64,000 nt of DNA from Crocinitomicaceae bacterium (GCA_002693775.1 NZRP01000049.1:1-64000); one strand, 5' to 3'. Shown: positions 53,554-63,835, numbered from the stretch's first letter. Notes: generated from the letters alone by a model not told the origin. Numbers and translations are program-made.

Positions 53554-55912
53554 ACATTTCACAATCTGAGCCGTTTTCGATGCTGCACATCGCTACTTGT
53601 TCCTCGTGAGTTAGCTCAGGCGCTTCTCCTACGTTTATTTCGTCCTTGTACTTCTTATCGATAGTGAACTTGATTGCATCAGCTGCAGCTTTAGTTCTCA
53701 AGTAGTACATGCCAGTCTTAAGACCAAGTTTCCATGCGTGGAAGTGCATAGAAGTAAGCTTAGAGTTGTTCACGTTCTCCATGAAAACGTTTAGTGATTG
53801 AGACTGACAGATGTAAGCTCCACGGTCAGCAGCCATGTCTAGAATAGAACGTTGAGAGATCTCCCAAGCTGTTCTGTAAAGAAGCTTAAGGTTATCTGGA
53901 ATCTCTTTGATGTTCTGAATAGAGCCGTTTGCAGCGATTAGACGGTTCTTCATATCCTCGTCCCAAAGACCCAGCTTTGTTAGATCGCGAAGAAGGTGCT
54001 TGTTTACAACGATGAACTCACCAGATAGTACACGACGAGTGTATATGTTCGAAGTGTATGGCTCGAAGCATTCGTTGTTTCCAAGGATTTGGGCTGTAGA
54101 AGCTGTAGGCATAGGAGCCATTAGAAGTGAGTTACGCATACCATGCTTCTTGATTTCGCTCTTAAGAACGTCCCACTCCCATCTTTCTGTTGGAGTAACA
54201 CCCCATAGGTCAAACTGAAGCTTGCCCTTAGACGCAGGTGATCCTTTGAAAGTTTCGTAAGCTCCTTCCTCTTTAGCAAGATCCTTTGAAGCGGTACAAG
54301 CAGCGTAGTAAATTGTTTCAAATACTTCTTTGTTAAGCGCTTTTGCTTCTTCAGAGTCAAATGGGTAGCGCATTAAAATGAATGCATCAGCTAGACCCTG
54401 AACACCGATTCCAATAGGGCGGTGACGGAAGTTTGAGTTACGAGCTTCAACTACAGGGTAGTAGTTTCTGTCGATGATCTTATTAAGATTTTTAGTAACC
54501 TGGTAAGATATCTCGAATAGCTTGTCGTGATCGAATGTACCGTCCTCCTTAACGAATTTAGGAATTGCAACAGAAGCTAGGTTACATACGGCAACCTCAT
54601 CTGGAGAAGTGTACTCGATAATCTCTGTACAAAGGTTTGAAGATCTTATAGTACCGAGGTTCTGCTGGTTAGACTTAGCGTTAGCTGCGTCTTTATAGAG
54701 CATATATGGGGTGCCAGTTTCAATTTGGGATTCAAGAATCTTAAACCAAAGCTCTTGAGCCTTAATAGTCTTTCTACCCTTTCCTTCAGCCTCATACTTC
54801 TTGTAAAGCTTTTCGAATTCTTTAGAGTGAGTATCCGGAAGACCTGGACACTCATTAGGACACATCAGCGTCCAATCACCGTTCTCCTCAACACGCTTCA
54901 TAAATAAATCTGGGATCCAAAGAGCGTAAAACAAGTCACGAGCTCTTTGTTCCTCCTTTCCGTGGTTCTTCCTCATATCAAGGAAGTCGAAAATATCTGC
55001 GTGCCATGGCTCGATGTACATAGCGAATGATCCCTTACGTCGACCTCCACCTTGGTCTACATAACGAGCTGTATCGTTGAATACCCGAAGCATAGGAACG
55101 ATACCATTTGAAGTACCATTTGTTCCCTTGATGTATGATCCTGTTGCGCGGATATCGTGCATAGCAAGACCAATACCTCCTGCGCTTTGAGAAATCTTAG
55201 CGCACTGCTTAAGTGTGTCATAGATGCCTGAGATACTATCCTCTTTCATTGTAAGAAGGAAGCAAGAAGACATCTGTGGCTTAGGTGTGCCAGAGTTGAA
55301 CAGGGTTGGAGTTGCATGAGTGAACCACCCTTCACTCAGCATGTTGTAAGTACTTACAACTGACTCCAAGTCATCTTTGTGAATACCTACGGACACTCTC
55401 ATAAGCATCTGTTGTGGGCGTTCAGCAATTTTTCCGTTGAGCTTCATTAGGTATGATCGCTCAAGAGTTTTAAACCCAAAATAATCGTAGCTAAAATCTC
55501 TATCGTAAATGATTTGAGAATCTAGGTATTCAGCATTTGTTTGAATGATTTCATGTACGTCTTCCGCAAGTAAACTTGCAGAGTCTCCTGTCTTAGGATC
55601 TACGTAGTGGAATAAATCATTCATAGTGTCGGCGAAAGATTTCTTCGTCGACTTGTGGAGATTACTTACAGCGATTCTACTAGCTAGGTGTGCGTAATCT
55701 GGGTGGCTAACAGCGTTAGTTGCAGCTACCTCAGCAGCAAGGTTATCTAGTTCAGTAGTTGTTACGCCGTCGTATACGCCTTCAATTACTTTCATTGCGA
55801 TACGAACAGGGTCTACATTTTCGTGTAGGCTGTAACACATCTTCTTGATGCGGGCTGTGATTTTATCGAACTGTACTAGCTCTCTTCTTCCGTCTCTTTT
55901 TACTACATGCAT
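53543..55912 (-). CDS. nrdA: Ribonucleoside-diphosphate reductase, alpha subunit (class Ia)
   Basis: NrdA is the catalytic subunit that reduces ribonucleotides to deoxyribonucleotides. The 789-residue protein has an N-terminal ATP-cone (1-~90, [20 protein letters not shown]), the barrel with [18 protein letters not shown] and the [17 protein letters not shown] regions containing active-site Cys/Glu/Asn. The C-terminal redox pair C784/C787 (GSDCEMCSG) accepts electrons from thioredoxin or glutaredoxin. It lies 36 bases after nrdB, an order (nrdB first) seen in several Bacteroidota. The stop codon is the loop of a perfect hairpin. Confidence 0.98.
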   Translation of the reverse strand: MHVVKRDGRRELVQFDKITARIKKMCYSLHENVDPVRIAMKVIEGVYDGVTTTELDNLAAEVAATNAVSHPDYAHLASRIAVSNLHKSTKKSFADTMNDLFHYVDPKTGDSASLLAEDVHEIIQTNAEYLDSQIIYDRDFSYDYFGFKTLERSYLMKLNGKIAERPQQMLMRVSVGIHKDDLESVVSTYNMLSEGWFTHATPTLFNSGTPKPQMSSCFLLTMKEDSISGIYDTLKQCAKISQSAGGIGLAMHDIRATGSYIKGTNGTSNGIVPMLRVFNDTARYVDQGGGRRKGSFAMYIEPWHADIFDFLDMRKNHGKEEQRARDLFYALWIPDLFMKRVEENGDWTLMCPNECPGLPDTHSKEFEKLYKKYEAEGKGRKTIKAQELWFKILESQIETGTPYMLYKDAANAKSNQQNLGTIRSSNLCTEIIEYTSPDEVAVCNLASVAIPKFVKEDGTFDHDKLFEISYQVTKNLNKIIDRNYYPVVEARNSNFRHRPIGIGVQGLADAFILMRYPFDSEEAKALNKEVFETIYYAACTASKDLAKEEGAYETFKGSPASKGKLQFDLWGVTPTERWEWDVLKSEIKKHGMRNSLLMAPMPTASTAQILGNNECFEPYTSNIYTRRVLSGEFIVVNKHLLRDLTKLGLWDEDMKNRLIAANGSIQNIKEIPDNLKLLYRTAWEISQRSILDMAADRGAYICQSQSLNVFMENVNNSKLTSMHFHAWKLGLKTGMYYLRTKAAADAIKFTIDKKYKDEINVGEAPELTHEEQVAMCSIENGSDCEMCSG

Positions 55913-55948
55913 GGCAAGTCTCTTGTGGGTGGTGGTTCAGGTTTTTAT

Positions 55949-57037
55949 TTAGAAGTCGGCGTCTAGGCTGAATCCTTTATCAGCGTCATTGCCATGGTTC
56001 ATAACCCCAGCTTTCTGATAATCGCCAACTCTCTTTTCGAAGAAGTTAGTCTTACCTTGAAGCGAAATCATATCCATAAAGTCGAAGGGATTCGACGTGT
56101 TGTATACTTTTTCATTACCAAGCTCTACTAATAATCTATCAGCCACAAACTCAATGTATTGCTGCATTAAATCAGCGTTCATTCCAATAAGGCGAACTGG
56201 AAGCGCGTGAGTCACGAAATCCTTTTCCATTTCTACAGCAGAAGTGATTACAGTCTCCACTGTTTTCTTTGGGAGCTTATTGATTAAGTGCTTGTTGTAA
56301 AGAAGGCAAGCAAAATCACAATGCATGCCCTCATCTCTAGAAATCAATTCGTTTGAGAAAGTAAGTCCTGGCATTAGGCCACGCTTCTTGAGCCAAAAGA
56401 TTGAGCAGAAACTACCGCTAAAGAAAATACCCTCTACAGCAGCAAAAGCTATAAGACGCTCAGCAAAAGATCCGTTTTCAATCCAACGTAATGCCCATTC
56501 TGCTTTCTTCTTTACGAATGGTACTGTTTCAATTGCATTAAGAAGATGATCCTTTTCTTCTGCGTCTTTTATGTATGTATCAATAAGGAGAGAGTATGTT
56601 TCAGAGTGGATGTTCTCCATCATAATCTGAAAACCGTAGAAGAACTTCGCTTCAGTGTATTGCACTTCTTTTACAAAGTTCTCAGCAAGGTTCTCATTTA
56701 CGATTCCATCAGATGCGGCGAAGAATGCAAGAACGTTCTTAATGAAGAATCTTTCGTCGTCATTTAGTTTTTCATTCCAATCGATGATGTCTGAGGATAG
56801 GTCGATCTCCTCAGCAGTCCAGATACTAGCTTCTTGCTTTTTATATTCAGCCCAAATATCATCATGCTCAATAGGGAATAAAACAAAGCGATTAGGATTC
56901 TCTGTAAGAATAGGCTCCATTACCTCGGTGTTCTCCGGCAAGACCTCTTCAATTGACGTTTGTTGCGCCATATCTACTTCTTTTATTGTGTTTTCCTTGT
57001 TCTCGGCGTCGTTAACTTTTGAAGATGGTTGTTGCAT
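55949..57037 (-). CDS. nrdB: Ribonucleoside-diphosphate reductase, beta subunit (class Ia)
   Basis: NrdB houses the diferric-tyrosyl radical cofactor. The 362-residue protein is of the eukaryote-like class Ia type: metal ligands D110 ([14 protein letters not shown]), E141 and H144 in MENIHSETY, radical tyrosine Y148 in the same motif, and later Glu/His ligands near [17 protein letters not shown]. The N-terminal ~45 residues are a poorly conserved acidic extension; an internal ATG at codon 23 is an alternative start, but the frame upstream is open and plausible. It is divergent from secA. Confidence 0.97.
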   Translation of the reverse strand: MQQPSSKVNDAENKENTIKEVDMAQQTSIEEVLPENTEVMEPILTENPNRFVLFPIEHDDIWAEYKKQEASIWTAEEIDLSSDIIDWNEKLNDDERFFIKNVLAFFAASDGIVNENLAENFVKEVQYTEAKFFYGFQIMMENIHSETYSLLIDTYIKDAEEKDHLLNAIETVPFVKKKAEWALRWIENGSFAERLIAFAAVEGIFFSGSFCSIFWLKKRGLMPGLTFSNELISRDEGMHCDFACLLYNKHLINKLPKKTVETVITSAVEMEKDFVTHALPVRLIGMNADLMQQYIEFVADRLLVELGNEKVYNTSNPFDFMDMISLQGKTNFFEKRVGDYQKAGVMNHGNDADKGFSLDADF

Positions 57038-57308
57038 GTCTCTATGACTTTAGTTGGGTGGTTAAAGAAATTTTGGGTGGCTGTGGCAAAGCGAAATCGA
57101 CTCGCTACCAATCAACGTTTCAAAGAAAGTTTACCAATTACATTATTTCAACCCTTCTTCTACTGGAGTTGTTAACATTCAATATTGATAACAGTTTAAA
57201 CAACTGACAAACAGCAAACTAAATATTTAAAATACCATATTTATATGAGAGCTACATATTGCATTGTTCAATCTCTATTTCAATTTAAATCACTGTATTT
57301 TTGCACCC
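57038..57308. promoter_or_regulatory. Divergent nrdB-secA intergenic region with palindromes
   Basis: This 271-base gap holds no gene that I can support. It contains GTTAAC (57171-57176), the perfect palindrome TCAATATTGA (57179-57188), and the interrupted inverted repeat CAGTT-TAAAC-AACTG (57192-57206). The cluster is ~135-170 bases upstream of nrdB and ~100 upstream of secA. It does not match the known NrdR box. A regulator of nrdBA could bind here, but no site is established. Confidence 0.4.
57296..57303 (+). promoter_or_regulatory. -7 promoter box for secA
   Basis: TATTTTTG five bases before the ATG at 57309. Confidence 0.68.
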
Positions 57309-60300
57309 ATGCTTAAGAGCCTATTTAAAATTTTTCTAGGGGATAAGTCCTCTGCAGACATGAAGGAAATTCAGCCTACAGTTGATGCTGTTCATGCTGC
57401 AGAACAGTCTTTGACCTCACTTAGCCCAGATGGGTTGAGGGGGAAATCAGCCGAACTAAAAGAGCGCATAAATAAGCACGTTGAACCATTGACAAATGAG
57501 GTCGCTGAATTAAAAGCTAAGGCTGAGTCAATGTCTGAAGCTGATCTCGATGCAAAGGAGGCCGTGTTTAATCAGATTGATAAAATTGAAGACCAAATCA
57601 ATCAAGAGTTGGAAGTAGTTTTAGAGGAGATTCTACCTGAGGCATTCGCACTTGTCAAGGAAACAGCAAGGCGATTTGCAGCCGATGGAGAAATTGAGGT
57701 TACAGCTCAGGACTACGATAAGGACATTGCCGCTCAGAGGGACGTTGTTAGAATTGAGGGCGATAAAGCGTATTGGTCTAAGAGCTGGACTGCTGCAGGA
57801 TCAGAGGTAGCGTGGGAGATGGTGCATTACGATGTGCAGTTAATAGGTGGTGTTGCTCTTCACCGAGGAAACGTTGCAGAGATGCAGACGGGTGAGGGTA
57901 AGACGCTTGTGGCCACACTTCCAGTTTTCTTGAATGCATTAACTGGAAGGGGTGTGCACGTGGTGACAGTTAACGATTACCTGGCACGACGAGATTCAGA
58001 ATGGATGGGCCCTATTTATGAGTTCCACGGAATGTCTGTGGACTGTATAGATAAGCACCAGCCTAATAGTGAGTCGAGAAGGGAGGCTTATAAATGTGAT
58101 ATCACGTTTGGCACGAACAATGAGTTTGGCTTTGATTATCTTAGAGATAACATGGCCCAAAGACCAGAGAGTTTAGTTCAGCGTAAGCATCACTATGCGA
58201 TTGTCGATGAGGTTGATTCGGTATTGATTGATGAGGCGAGAACGCCACTGATTATTAGTGGACCTACGCCTAAGGGTGATGAGCATGAGTTTGATTCGCT
58301 GAAGCCTATGGTTGTGAAGCTAATCCAGGTTCAGCAGAAGGCAGTTCAGGGTTTCTTGAGTGAAGCAAAGAAATTGCTTGATGATGGTCTTTCGAAGAAG
58401 GAGAAGGAAGCTGCTGGTCTGGCACTTTATAGAGCGTTTAGAGGATTGCCTAAGAGTAAGCCATTGATTAAGTTTTTAAGCAATGAAGGCATGCGCCAAA
58501 CCCTATTAGGTGTAGAGGGTTATTATTTGGCGGATAATCAGCGTGAAATGCACAAGGCTGATGAAGAGCTGTTCTTCGTAATAGACGAAAAGAACAATCA
58601 GATTGAGCTTTCAGAAAAGGGTATTTCATTCCTTACTCAGGGAATGGAAGATGACGCGTTCTTCACAATGCCGGATCTTGCAACTGAGCTTGTTGTTGTA
58701 GATAATTCAGGTAAGACGGATGATGAGAAGCTTCATATGAAGCAGGAAATCATGAGGGATTACGGGGTGAAGTCAGCGAGAATACACTCTATGAATCAGC
58801 TACTGAAGGCGTACACTTTATTCGAGAAGGATGTTGAGTACGTTATTATGGACAACAAGGTAAAGATTGTTGACGAGCAGACCGGCCGTATCATGGACGG
58901 TCGTCGCTATAGCGACGGACTTCACCAAGCCATAGAGGCAAAGGAGAACGTGAAGATTGAGGCAGCTACTCAGACTTATGCTACAGTAACTCTACAGAAC
59001 TACTTTAGGATGTACCACAAGCTAAGTGGCATGACTGGTACTGCTGAGACGGAAGCGGGCGAGTTTTGGGATATCTACGAATTAGACGTAAAGGTTATTC
59101 CAACAAACAGACCTATAGCAAGAGAGGACAAGGAGGATTTGGTCTACAAGACTAAGAGAGAAAAGTACAATGCTGTTATTGAGGATGTAGAAAAGCTGTC
59201 AAAGCAAGGAAGACCCGTTCTAGTTGGCACCACAACTGTTGAGGTGAGTGAGCTTCTTTCTAGGATGCTGGATATGAGGGGCTTGAAGCATCAGGTACTT
59301 AATGCAAAGCGTCACCAACAGGAGGCGGAAGTTGTTACAAGAGCAGGTCAGCCAGGCACGATTACTATTGCTACAAACATGGCAGGTCGTGGTACTGATA
59401 TTAAGCTTTCTGATGAGGTTAAGGCTGCAGGTGGTCTTGCGATTATTGGTACTGAGCGCCACGACTCGCGAAGAGTTGACAGGCAGTTAAGAGGTCGTTC
59501 AGGTCGTCAGGGAGATCCAGGATCGTCGCAGTTCTATGCGTCACTTGAGGATGATTTGATGAGATTGTTTGGCTCGGATAGGGTATCTAAAATGATGGAC
59601 AGAATGGGTCATCAGGATGGAGAAGTTATTCAGCATAAAATGATTAGCAAGTCTATTGAAAGAGCCCAAACAAAAGTCGAGGAAAATAACTTTGGCGTAC
59701 GTAAGAGGCTTCTTGAATATGATGATGTTATGAATTCTCAGCGTGAGGTAATCTATAAGAGAAGACGTCACGCTTTATACGGTGATAGAATCAGAACTGA
59801 CATAGCTAACATGTTCTTCGAGCTTGTTGAAATGAATGTTGATTCTACTCATGAGATGAAGGATTTTGATAGCTTCAGATTAGGCATGCTAGCTAATTTG
59901 GGTATGGAAGCTCCTTTAAGCGAAGAGGAATTCCACACATCTAGCACTGATAGTTTGGTGTATGATATCTACTCAAAATCTGAGGTTCATTACAGAGCTA
60001 AGATTGATGAGCTTGCTCAAAGAGCTCACCCAGTAATTAAGAGGGTGCACGATGATGATAGCAACGACTACAAGAGCATATTAGTTCCTTTTACTGACGG
60101 TAGAAAGACTATTCAAATCAGTACTGATATTGAAGAAAGTGTAGCTACTGAAGCAAAGAGTGTTATGAAATCACTAGAAAAGCAAATTGTGCTTGCAGTT
60201 ATAGACCAACACTGGAAGGAACACCTAAGGTCTATGGATGATTTACGCTCTAATGTTCAACATGCACGTCACGAGCAAAAAGATCCACTCCTTATTTATA

Positions 60301-60707
60301 AGTTTGAATCGTACGAGTTGTTTAAGAAGATGATCAGCAAGGTTAATGCTGAAGTAGCATCATTCTTAATGAAGTGTACTATTCCTTCGAATCCTTCAGA
60401 CCAAAAGATTACTCAGGCTCGTAACACAGAAACTGTTCCTCAAGGAAAAGCATCAAAAGACGGAGTCAATAACCTTGCTCAACAATCTTCTGCGGCTAGA
60501 TCAAGAGCTGGTCTACGACCTGGAGTAAGAGCTGGATCACCTCAAAAAAGACCACAAAAAGTCAGCCCTATTAGAGCTCATAAAAAATATGGCAGAAATG
60601 AAGTTGTCACAATTAAAAAAGATAGTGAGGTGAAAAAACTAAAATATAAAAAAGCTGAAACATTACTAAACCAAGGATGGACAATTGTTGGGGATTCTTC
60701 AAAGTAA
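57309..60707 (+). CDS. secA: Protein translocase ATPase SecA
   Basis: SecA drives preproteins through SecYEG. The 1132-residue protein is long, as is typical of Bacteroidota SecA, due to insertions in the first half (~55-110 and ~300-400). Walker A is TGEGKT (194-199); DEVDSVLIDEARTPLIISG, TNMAGRGTDIKL and QLRGRSGRQGDPG are intact. The C-terminus is basic and ends NEVVTIKKDSEVKKLKYK..., lacking the zinc-binding SecB-type CxCxSGxxxxxxC tail. An in-frame TTG at 57264 exists, but ATG 57309 fits the conserved start and the promoter box. Confidence 0.98.
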   Translation: MLKSLFKIFLGDKSSADMKEIQPTVDAVHAAEQSLTSLSPDGLRGKSAELKERINKHVEPLTNEVAELKAKAESMSEADLDAKEAVFNQIDKIEDQINQELEVVLEEILPEAFALVKETARRFAADGEIEVTAQDYDKDIAAQRDVVRIEGDKAYWSKSWTAAGSEVAWEMVHYDVQLIGGVALHRGNVAEMQTGEGKTLVATLPVFLNALTGRGVHVVTVNDYLARRDSEWMGPIYEFHGMSVDCIDKHQPNSESRREAYKCDITFGTNNEFGFDYLRDNMAQRPESLVQRKHHYAIVDEVDSVLIDEARTPLIISGPTPKGDEHEFDSLKPMVVKLIQVQQKAVQGFLSEAKKLLDDGLSKKEKEAAGLALYRAFRGLPKSKPLIKFLSNEGMRQTLLGVEGYYLADNQREMHKADEELFFVIDEKNNQIELSEKGISFLTQGMEDDAFFTMPDLATELVVVDNSGKTDDEKLHMKQEIMRDYGVKSARIHSMNQLLKAYTLFEKDVEYVIMDNKVKIVDEQTGRIMDGRRYSDGLHQAIEAKENVKIEAATQTYATVTLQNYFRMYHKLSGMTGTAETEAGEFWDIYELDVKVIPTNRPIAREDKEDLVYKTKREKYNAVIEDVEKLSKQGRPVLVGTTTVEVSELLSRMLDMRGLKHQVLNAKRHQQEAEVVTRAGQPGTITIATNMAGRGTDIKLSDEVKAAGGLAIIGTERHDSRRVDRQLRGRSGRQGDPGSSQFYASLEDDLMRLFGSDRVSKMMDRMGHQDGEVIQHKMISKSIERAQTKVEENNFGVRKRLLEYDDVMNSQREVIYKRRRHALYGDRIRTDIANMFFELVEMNVDSTHEMKDFDSFRLGMLANLGMEAPLSEEEFHTSSTDSLVYDIYSKSEVHYRAKIDELAQRAHPVIKRVHDDDSNDYKSILVPFTDGRKTIQISTDIEESVATEAKSVMKSLEKQIVLAVIDQHWKEHLRSMDDLRSNVQHARHEQKDPLLIYKFESYELFKKMISKVNAEVASFLMKCTIPSNPSDQKITQARNTETVPQGKASKDGVNNLAQQSSAARSRAGLRPGVRAGSPQKRPQKVSPIRAHKKYGRNEVVTIKKDSEVKKLKYKKAETLLNQGWTIVGDSSK

Positions 60708-61598
60708 TAATTTTGGATATTTTATTTTGATTTTTAATGAGTCATATATTAAATCAGCAAACTGAACACAAGTATGTGGAGTGTGAATACTATTAGTTTG
60801 GTGAATTAAAAAGTGAAATTCAGTAACTCCGTGACCTTGTAGTTCTGAGATTTTTTCAACCCAATCCTTCATCCTTTTATCATCTGTTATGTGGCCATCG
60901 TACCCGCCAAATCTAACGATCAAAAATGGCGAGGTGAGCCTCATGTGCACTGCATCTCTTCTTCCTGCAGTGTCACTTATCACCGCCCCTATTCCTAATT
61001 CAGAAAGTGTAGCCCAAACCCTCTCAGCCACCACTCCGCCTTCAAACCATTCCGGATGTCTAAACTCCACTGCCACCTTTAAATCTCTTGGCAGTGTGTG
61101 TAAATAAGCGATTAGTTTTTCTGAATGTGATGGTTTAAAATGTGGTGACAATTGCAGAAAAGCAGGGCCCAACTTATCTCCCATTGCAAGCACACCTTCG
61201 ATAAAATCGTCAGTGGGTCCCTCGCAATTATTAAAGCGTCTGTAATGTGAAATTATAGCTGGAAACTTGGGGCAGAATAAAAACCCTTCAGGCATTTTCT
61301 CAGCCCACTCTCTCATTTTTTCAGGCGGATAAATCCTGTAGTGAGTTGCGTTGAATTCAATGCTGCTAAATTGTTTACCGTAGTACTCAGGCCAAGTCTT
61401 CATGGGCTCCTTCATTGGATAAACAATCCCTCGCCATGGCTTTATGGTCCACATGGTGCCTCCAGTTGTAATTGTTGGCTTAGAACTTTGAACTAAAATA
61501 GCCCTTTTAATGTTATCGGATATTTCATTGCTAAAATTAGGGAGATCAAGTTGAACACCTCCTAATTCATCGACACTATCTAATTTACCAAATTTCAC
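60699..61598 (-). CDS. DUF72 family protein
   Basis: A 299-residue TIM-barrel protein of the DUF72 (YecE-like) family, function unknown. Typical marks are SSIEFNATHYRIYPPEKMREWAE-like segment (~95-115), GFLFCPKFP, LGPAFLQLSPHF, VAVEFRHPEWF and VRFGGYDGH. The start is GTG at 61598: TAGATTCG lies exactly four bases before it (61603-61610), the same octamer and spacing as at the carboxylase gene. The 3' end overlaps the secA 3' end by 9 bases. Confidence 0.9.
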   Translation of the reverse strand: MKFGKLDSVDELGGVQLDLPNFSNEISDNIKRAILVQSSKPTITTGGTMWTIKPWRGIVYPMKEPMKTWPEYYGKQFSSIEFNATHYRIYPPEKMREWAEKMPEGFLFCPKFPAIISHYRRFNNCEGPTDDFIEGVLAMGDKLGPAFLQLSPHFKPSHSEKLIAYLHTLPRDLKVAVEFRHPEWFEGGVVAERVWATLSELGIGAVISDTAGRRDAVHMRLTSPFLIVRFGGYDGHITDDKRMKDWVEKISELQGHGVTEFHFLIHQTNSIHTPHTCVQFADLIYDSLKIKIKYPKLLL

Positions 61599-61602
61599 TC
61601 TA

Positions 61603-61610
61603 CGAATCTA
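61603..61610 (-). promoter_or_regulatory. Variant -7 box for the DUF72 gene
   Basis: TAGATTCG on the minus strand, four bases before the GTG start; one base differs from TAnnTTTG. Confidence 0.45.
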
Positions 61611-61622
61611 ACGAATACGCAC

Positions 61623-61781
61623 ATGAAGTTGGCTTTGAATAGGTTTAAGAAATTATTTCATTTGATTTTGAAAATTATAGATGACGTATTGACTACTGGA
61701 TCAACACTTTGAGTATTGAGATAGATTCTTTAAGAAAATGGAAGGGCAGTATTAGGAGCTGCTGTGCTTGCGTTAGCATAG
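61623..61781 (+). pseudogene. Degraded comF-like phosphoribosyltransferase remnant
   Basis: In the 202-base gap between the DUF72 gene and the fRMsr gene, one frame (61674-61709) reads IIDDVLTTGSTL, the PRPP-binding signature of ComF-type phosphoribosyltransferases (VDDVLTTGATL). A second frame (61746-61781) reads AVLGAAVLALA followed by TAG, like a ComF C-terminus. The pieces are in different frames with stops between and no complete start region, so this looks like the broken 3' end of a comF gene. It rests on motif recognition only. Confidence 0.6.
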
Positions 61782-61787
61782 CGTCTC

Positions 61788-61795
61788 TATATTTG
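61788..61795 (+). promoter_or_regulatory. -7 promoter box for the fRMsr gene
   Basis: TATATTTG five bases before the ATG at 61801; CTTG at 61767-61770 could be the -33 element, 17 bases upstream of the box. Confidence 0.65.
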
Positions 61796-61800
61796 TTCAC

Positions 61801-62256
61801 ATGCCCATAACACCATCAATTATTAAGTCAATTGAATCTCTAATTGAGATTGAAAAAAGCAGTGTTGCTAATATGGCCAACATAAGTGCTTTGTTGATGG
61901 CTGAGGCTAATTATCATTGGGTTGGATTTTACACTGTTGATGAGGAGAATGATGAATTAGTTCTGGGTCCATTTCAAGGCCCGATTGCTTGCACAAGACT
62001 TAGACACGGCTTGGGAGTTTGTGCTAAGGCATGGGATGATGCTAAGACTGTAGTGGTGCCTGACGTAAACAAATTCGAGGGACATGTTGCCTGTAGTTCA
62101 CACAGCAATTCAGAGTTAGTAATTCCAGTGAAAGTTGATGGAAAAGTTGTTGCAGTTCTTGATATAGATAGCGTCGAATTCAATGCGTTCACTAGAAAAG
62201 AAATAAAGGTGCTAGAAAAGATTGTAAGTAAATTAGAGGACAGATGGGAAGGATAA
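61801..62256 (+). CDS. msrC: Free methionine-(R)-sulfoxide reductase (GAF-domain fRMsr)
   Basis: A 151-residue GAF-domain enzyme that reduces free methionine-R-sulfoxide in the cytoplasm. All three redox cysteines are present: C64 (PIACTRL), C74 (GVCAKA) and C98 (HVACSSHSNSE). The flanking motifs VGFYTVDEEN, LVLGPFQG and VLDIDSVEFNAF are family-typical. The length matches. It overlaps the downstream lipoprotein gene by 13 bases. Confidence 0.95.
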   Translation: MPITPSIIKSIESLIEIEKSSVANMANISALLMAEANYHWVGFYTVDEENDELVLGPFQGPIACTRLRHGLGVCAKAWDDAKTVVVPDVNKFEGHVACSSHSNSELVIPVKVDGKVVAVLDIDSVEFNAFTRKEIKVLEKIVSKLEDRWEG

Positions 62257-63815
62257 AGTTTATTTTTATTACTACTATTTCAATAGTTGTATATTCTTGC
62301 GCTCAAGTGGGTGTGCCTAGTGGTGGAGTTGAGGATAAAGATGCGCCTAGGGCTTTGCAGATTAGTCCTGAATTGGGAGGAATTGGATATGCTCTTAAAA
62401 AGGGTGATATGATTTCTGTGGAGTTTGATGAGTATGTAAATGTGAGGCAGTTGAGTGCACAATTGCTGGTGTCTCCGCCATTGACTAAACCGATGGAGTG
62501 GGTAGTAAAGGGGAAGTGGGTATACTTTATTTTACAAGAGGACTTGGATGAGGATAGGACCTATATTTTTCAGTTTGGCGATGCCATTGTCGATGTGAAT
62601 GAAGGGAATCCGGCTAGTGGCTTTGTGCATGCTTTTTCTACGGGTGATCAGTTAGATACGCTGAGCTTGAGCGGTCGTGTTGAGGACGTTTTTACCGATG
62701 AGAAGCAGAAGGGTAAAAGGGTGTTTTTATATGATGCGGGAACACCACTTGATACAATAGTACTCGGAGCTTTGCCACTTTTTGTGACAACTACTGATGA
62801 CGCTGGAGAGTTTACTGTTGACTATATGCCTAAGGGGGAGTATAGGGTAATAGCAGTTGATGATGTTGACAGGAATTATATTTGGACAGCAGGTGAGGCG
62901 CTAGCGATTAATAGTGAAATGGTGGAGGTAGTAGGGAATGACACCTTACAAGAAGCAATGCAAATGCAGATGACTCTGAATACCGACGTGAAGTATTTTG
63001 TAGACACTTATAAGGACCCACTTGGATTATTGAAAATGGAGCTGAGTGGTGAAGTTGATGCAGATAAGGAAATAGAGGCGGAGGGGTTAGAGGTGTATTC
63101 TGAGGGCGAGATTTTGTGGGTTTGGGATATGCCTGAAGAGTTGGAAAAATCTACTGTGATATGGAAATCAGCAGATACTTTGAAAGTGTCAGAGGAGAGT
63201 GTAGGAGAACTAATTGATTTTGATGTGGTGGGCGCTCCAGAGGGCAAACAGGTGAGCGGGTCGACAGCTTCGCTGACGTTTAATAGACCCGTAACTGAAG
63301 TTCATAAAGAGCAGTTTAAGCTTACTAGATCTGATAGTATTAACGTTGAAATAAAGAGTGTTTTTATTTCTGAAGAGAGCCCATTCCAAATTGAGGTTGA
63401 GGCATCATTTGGCAGGGGGCATGTGGTAGAACTTACTATGTTGCCTGGTGCTGTAAAGGGTTTTGGGGACGTAGCTCTCTTAGATACGATTTCTAAAAAG
63501 TGGTCGACTTTTAAACAGGATGAATTAGCTGAGCTTAAAGTTGAAATAGACGCAGAAGGATGGTTAGAGCTGATTTCAGCTAATGGAAAAGTCATAGAGG
63601 TCGTAGACCTTGAGCCTGGTATGGAACCGGTTCTTTTTAAAAATCTAACGCCTGGATCATATGCTCTAAGGTGGTTGGGGGATCCAAATGGAAATGGTAG
63701 ATGGGATGACGTGAGTCTAGAAAGATGGGAGCTTCCAGAACCGGCAAGAGTGATGCAAGAGCCTATTAAGGTAAAAGCAGATTGGAGCCACGAAGTGAGT
63801 TGGCAGGTTCGCTAG
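62244..63815 (+). CDS. Lipoprotein with N-terminal SbsA-like Ig domain
   Basis: A 523-residue predicted lipoprotein (signal MGRIKFIFITTISIVVYSC, Cys19). The N-terminal ~110 residues fit the Ig-like (SbsA/Big_5) domain that many Bacteroidota surface lipoproteins carry (PSGGVEDKDAPR, DEYVNVRQL, LVSPPLTKPM, AFSTGD). A carboxypeptidase-regulatory-like middle section (FTVDYMPKGEYRVIAVDD) and further beta domains follow, and the C-terminus carries SYALRWLGDPNGNGRWDD. Function is unknown; surface adhesion or transport are both possible. It overlaps the fRMsr gene by 13 bases. Confidence 0.87.
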   Translation: MGRIKFIFITTISIVVYSCAQVGVPSGGVEDKDAPRALQISPELGGIGYALKKGDMISVEFDEYVNVRQLSAQLLVSPPLTKPMEWVVKGKWVYFILQEDLDEDRTYIFQFGDAIVDVNEGNPASGFVHAFSTGDQLDTLSLSGRVEDVFTDEKQKGKRVFLYDAGTPLDTIVLGALPLFVTTTDDAGEFTVDYMPKGEYRVIAVDDVDRNYIWTAGEALAINSEMVEVVGNDTLQEAMQMQMTLNTDVKYFVDTYKDPLGLLKMELSGEVDADKEIEAEGLEVYSEGEILWVWDMPEELEKSTVIWKSADTLKVSEESVGELIDFDVVGAPEGKQVSGSTASLTFNRPVTEVHKEQFKLTRSDSINVEIKSVFISEESPFQIEVEASFGRGHVVELTMLPGAVKGFGDVALLDTISKKWSTFKQDELAELKVEIDAEGWLELISANGKVIEVVDLEPGMEPVLFKNLTPGSYALRWLGDPNGNGRWDDVSLERWELPEPARVMQEPIKVKADWSHEVSWQVR

Positions 63816-63835
63816 CAAAATACTCTACTAGATTT

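Noticed and set aside
57171-57206. NrdR operator for nrdBA
   Set aside because: The palindromes do not match the known paired NrdR boxes (ACAC-ATAT-type), so I list them only as unidentified elements.
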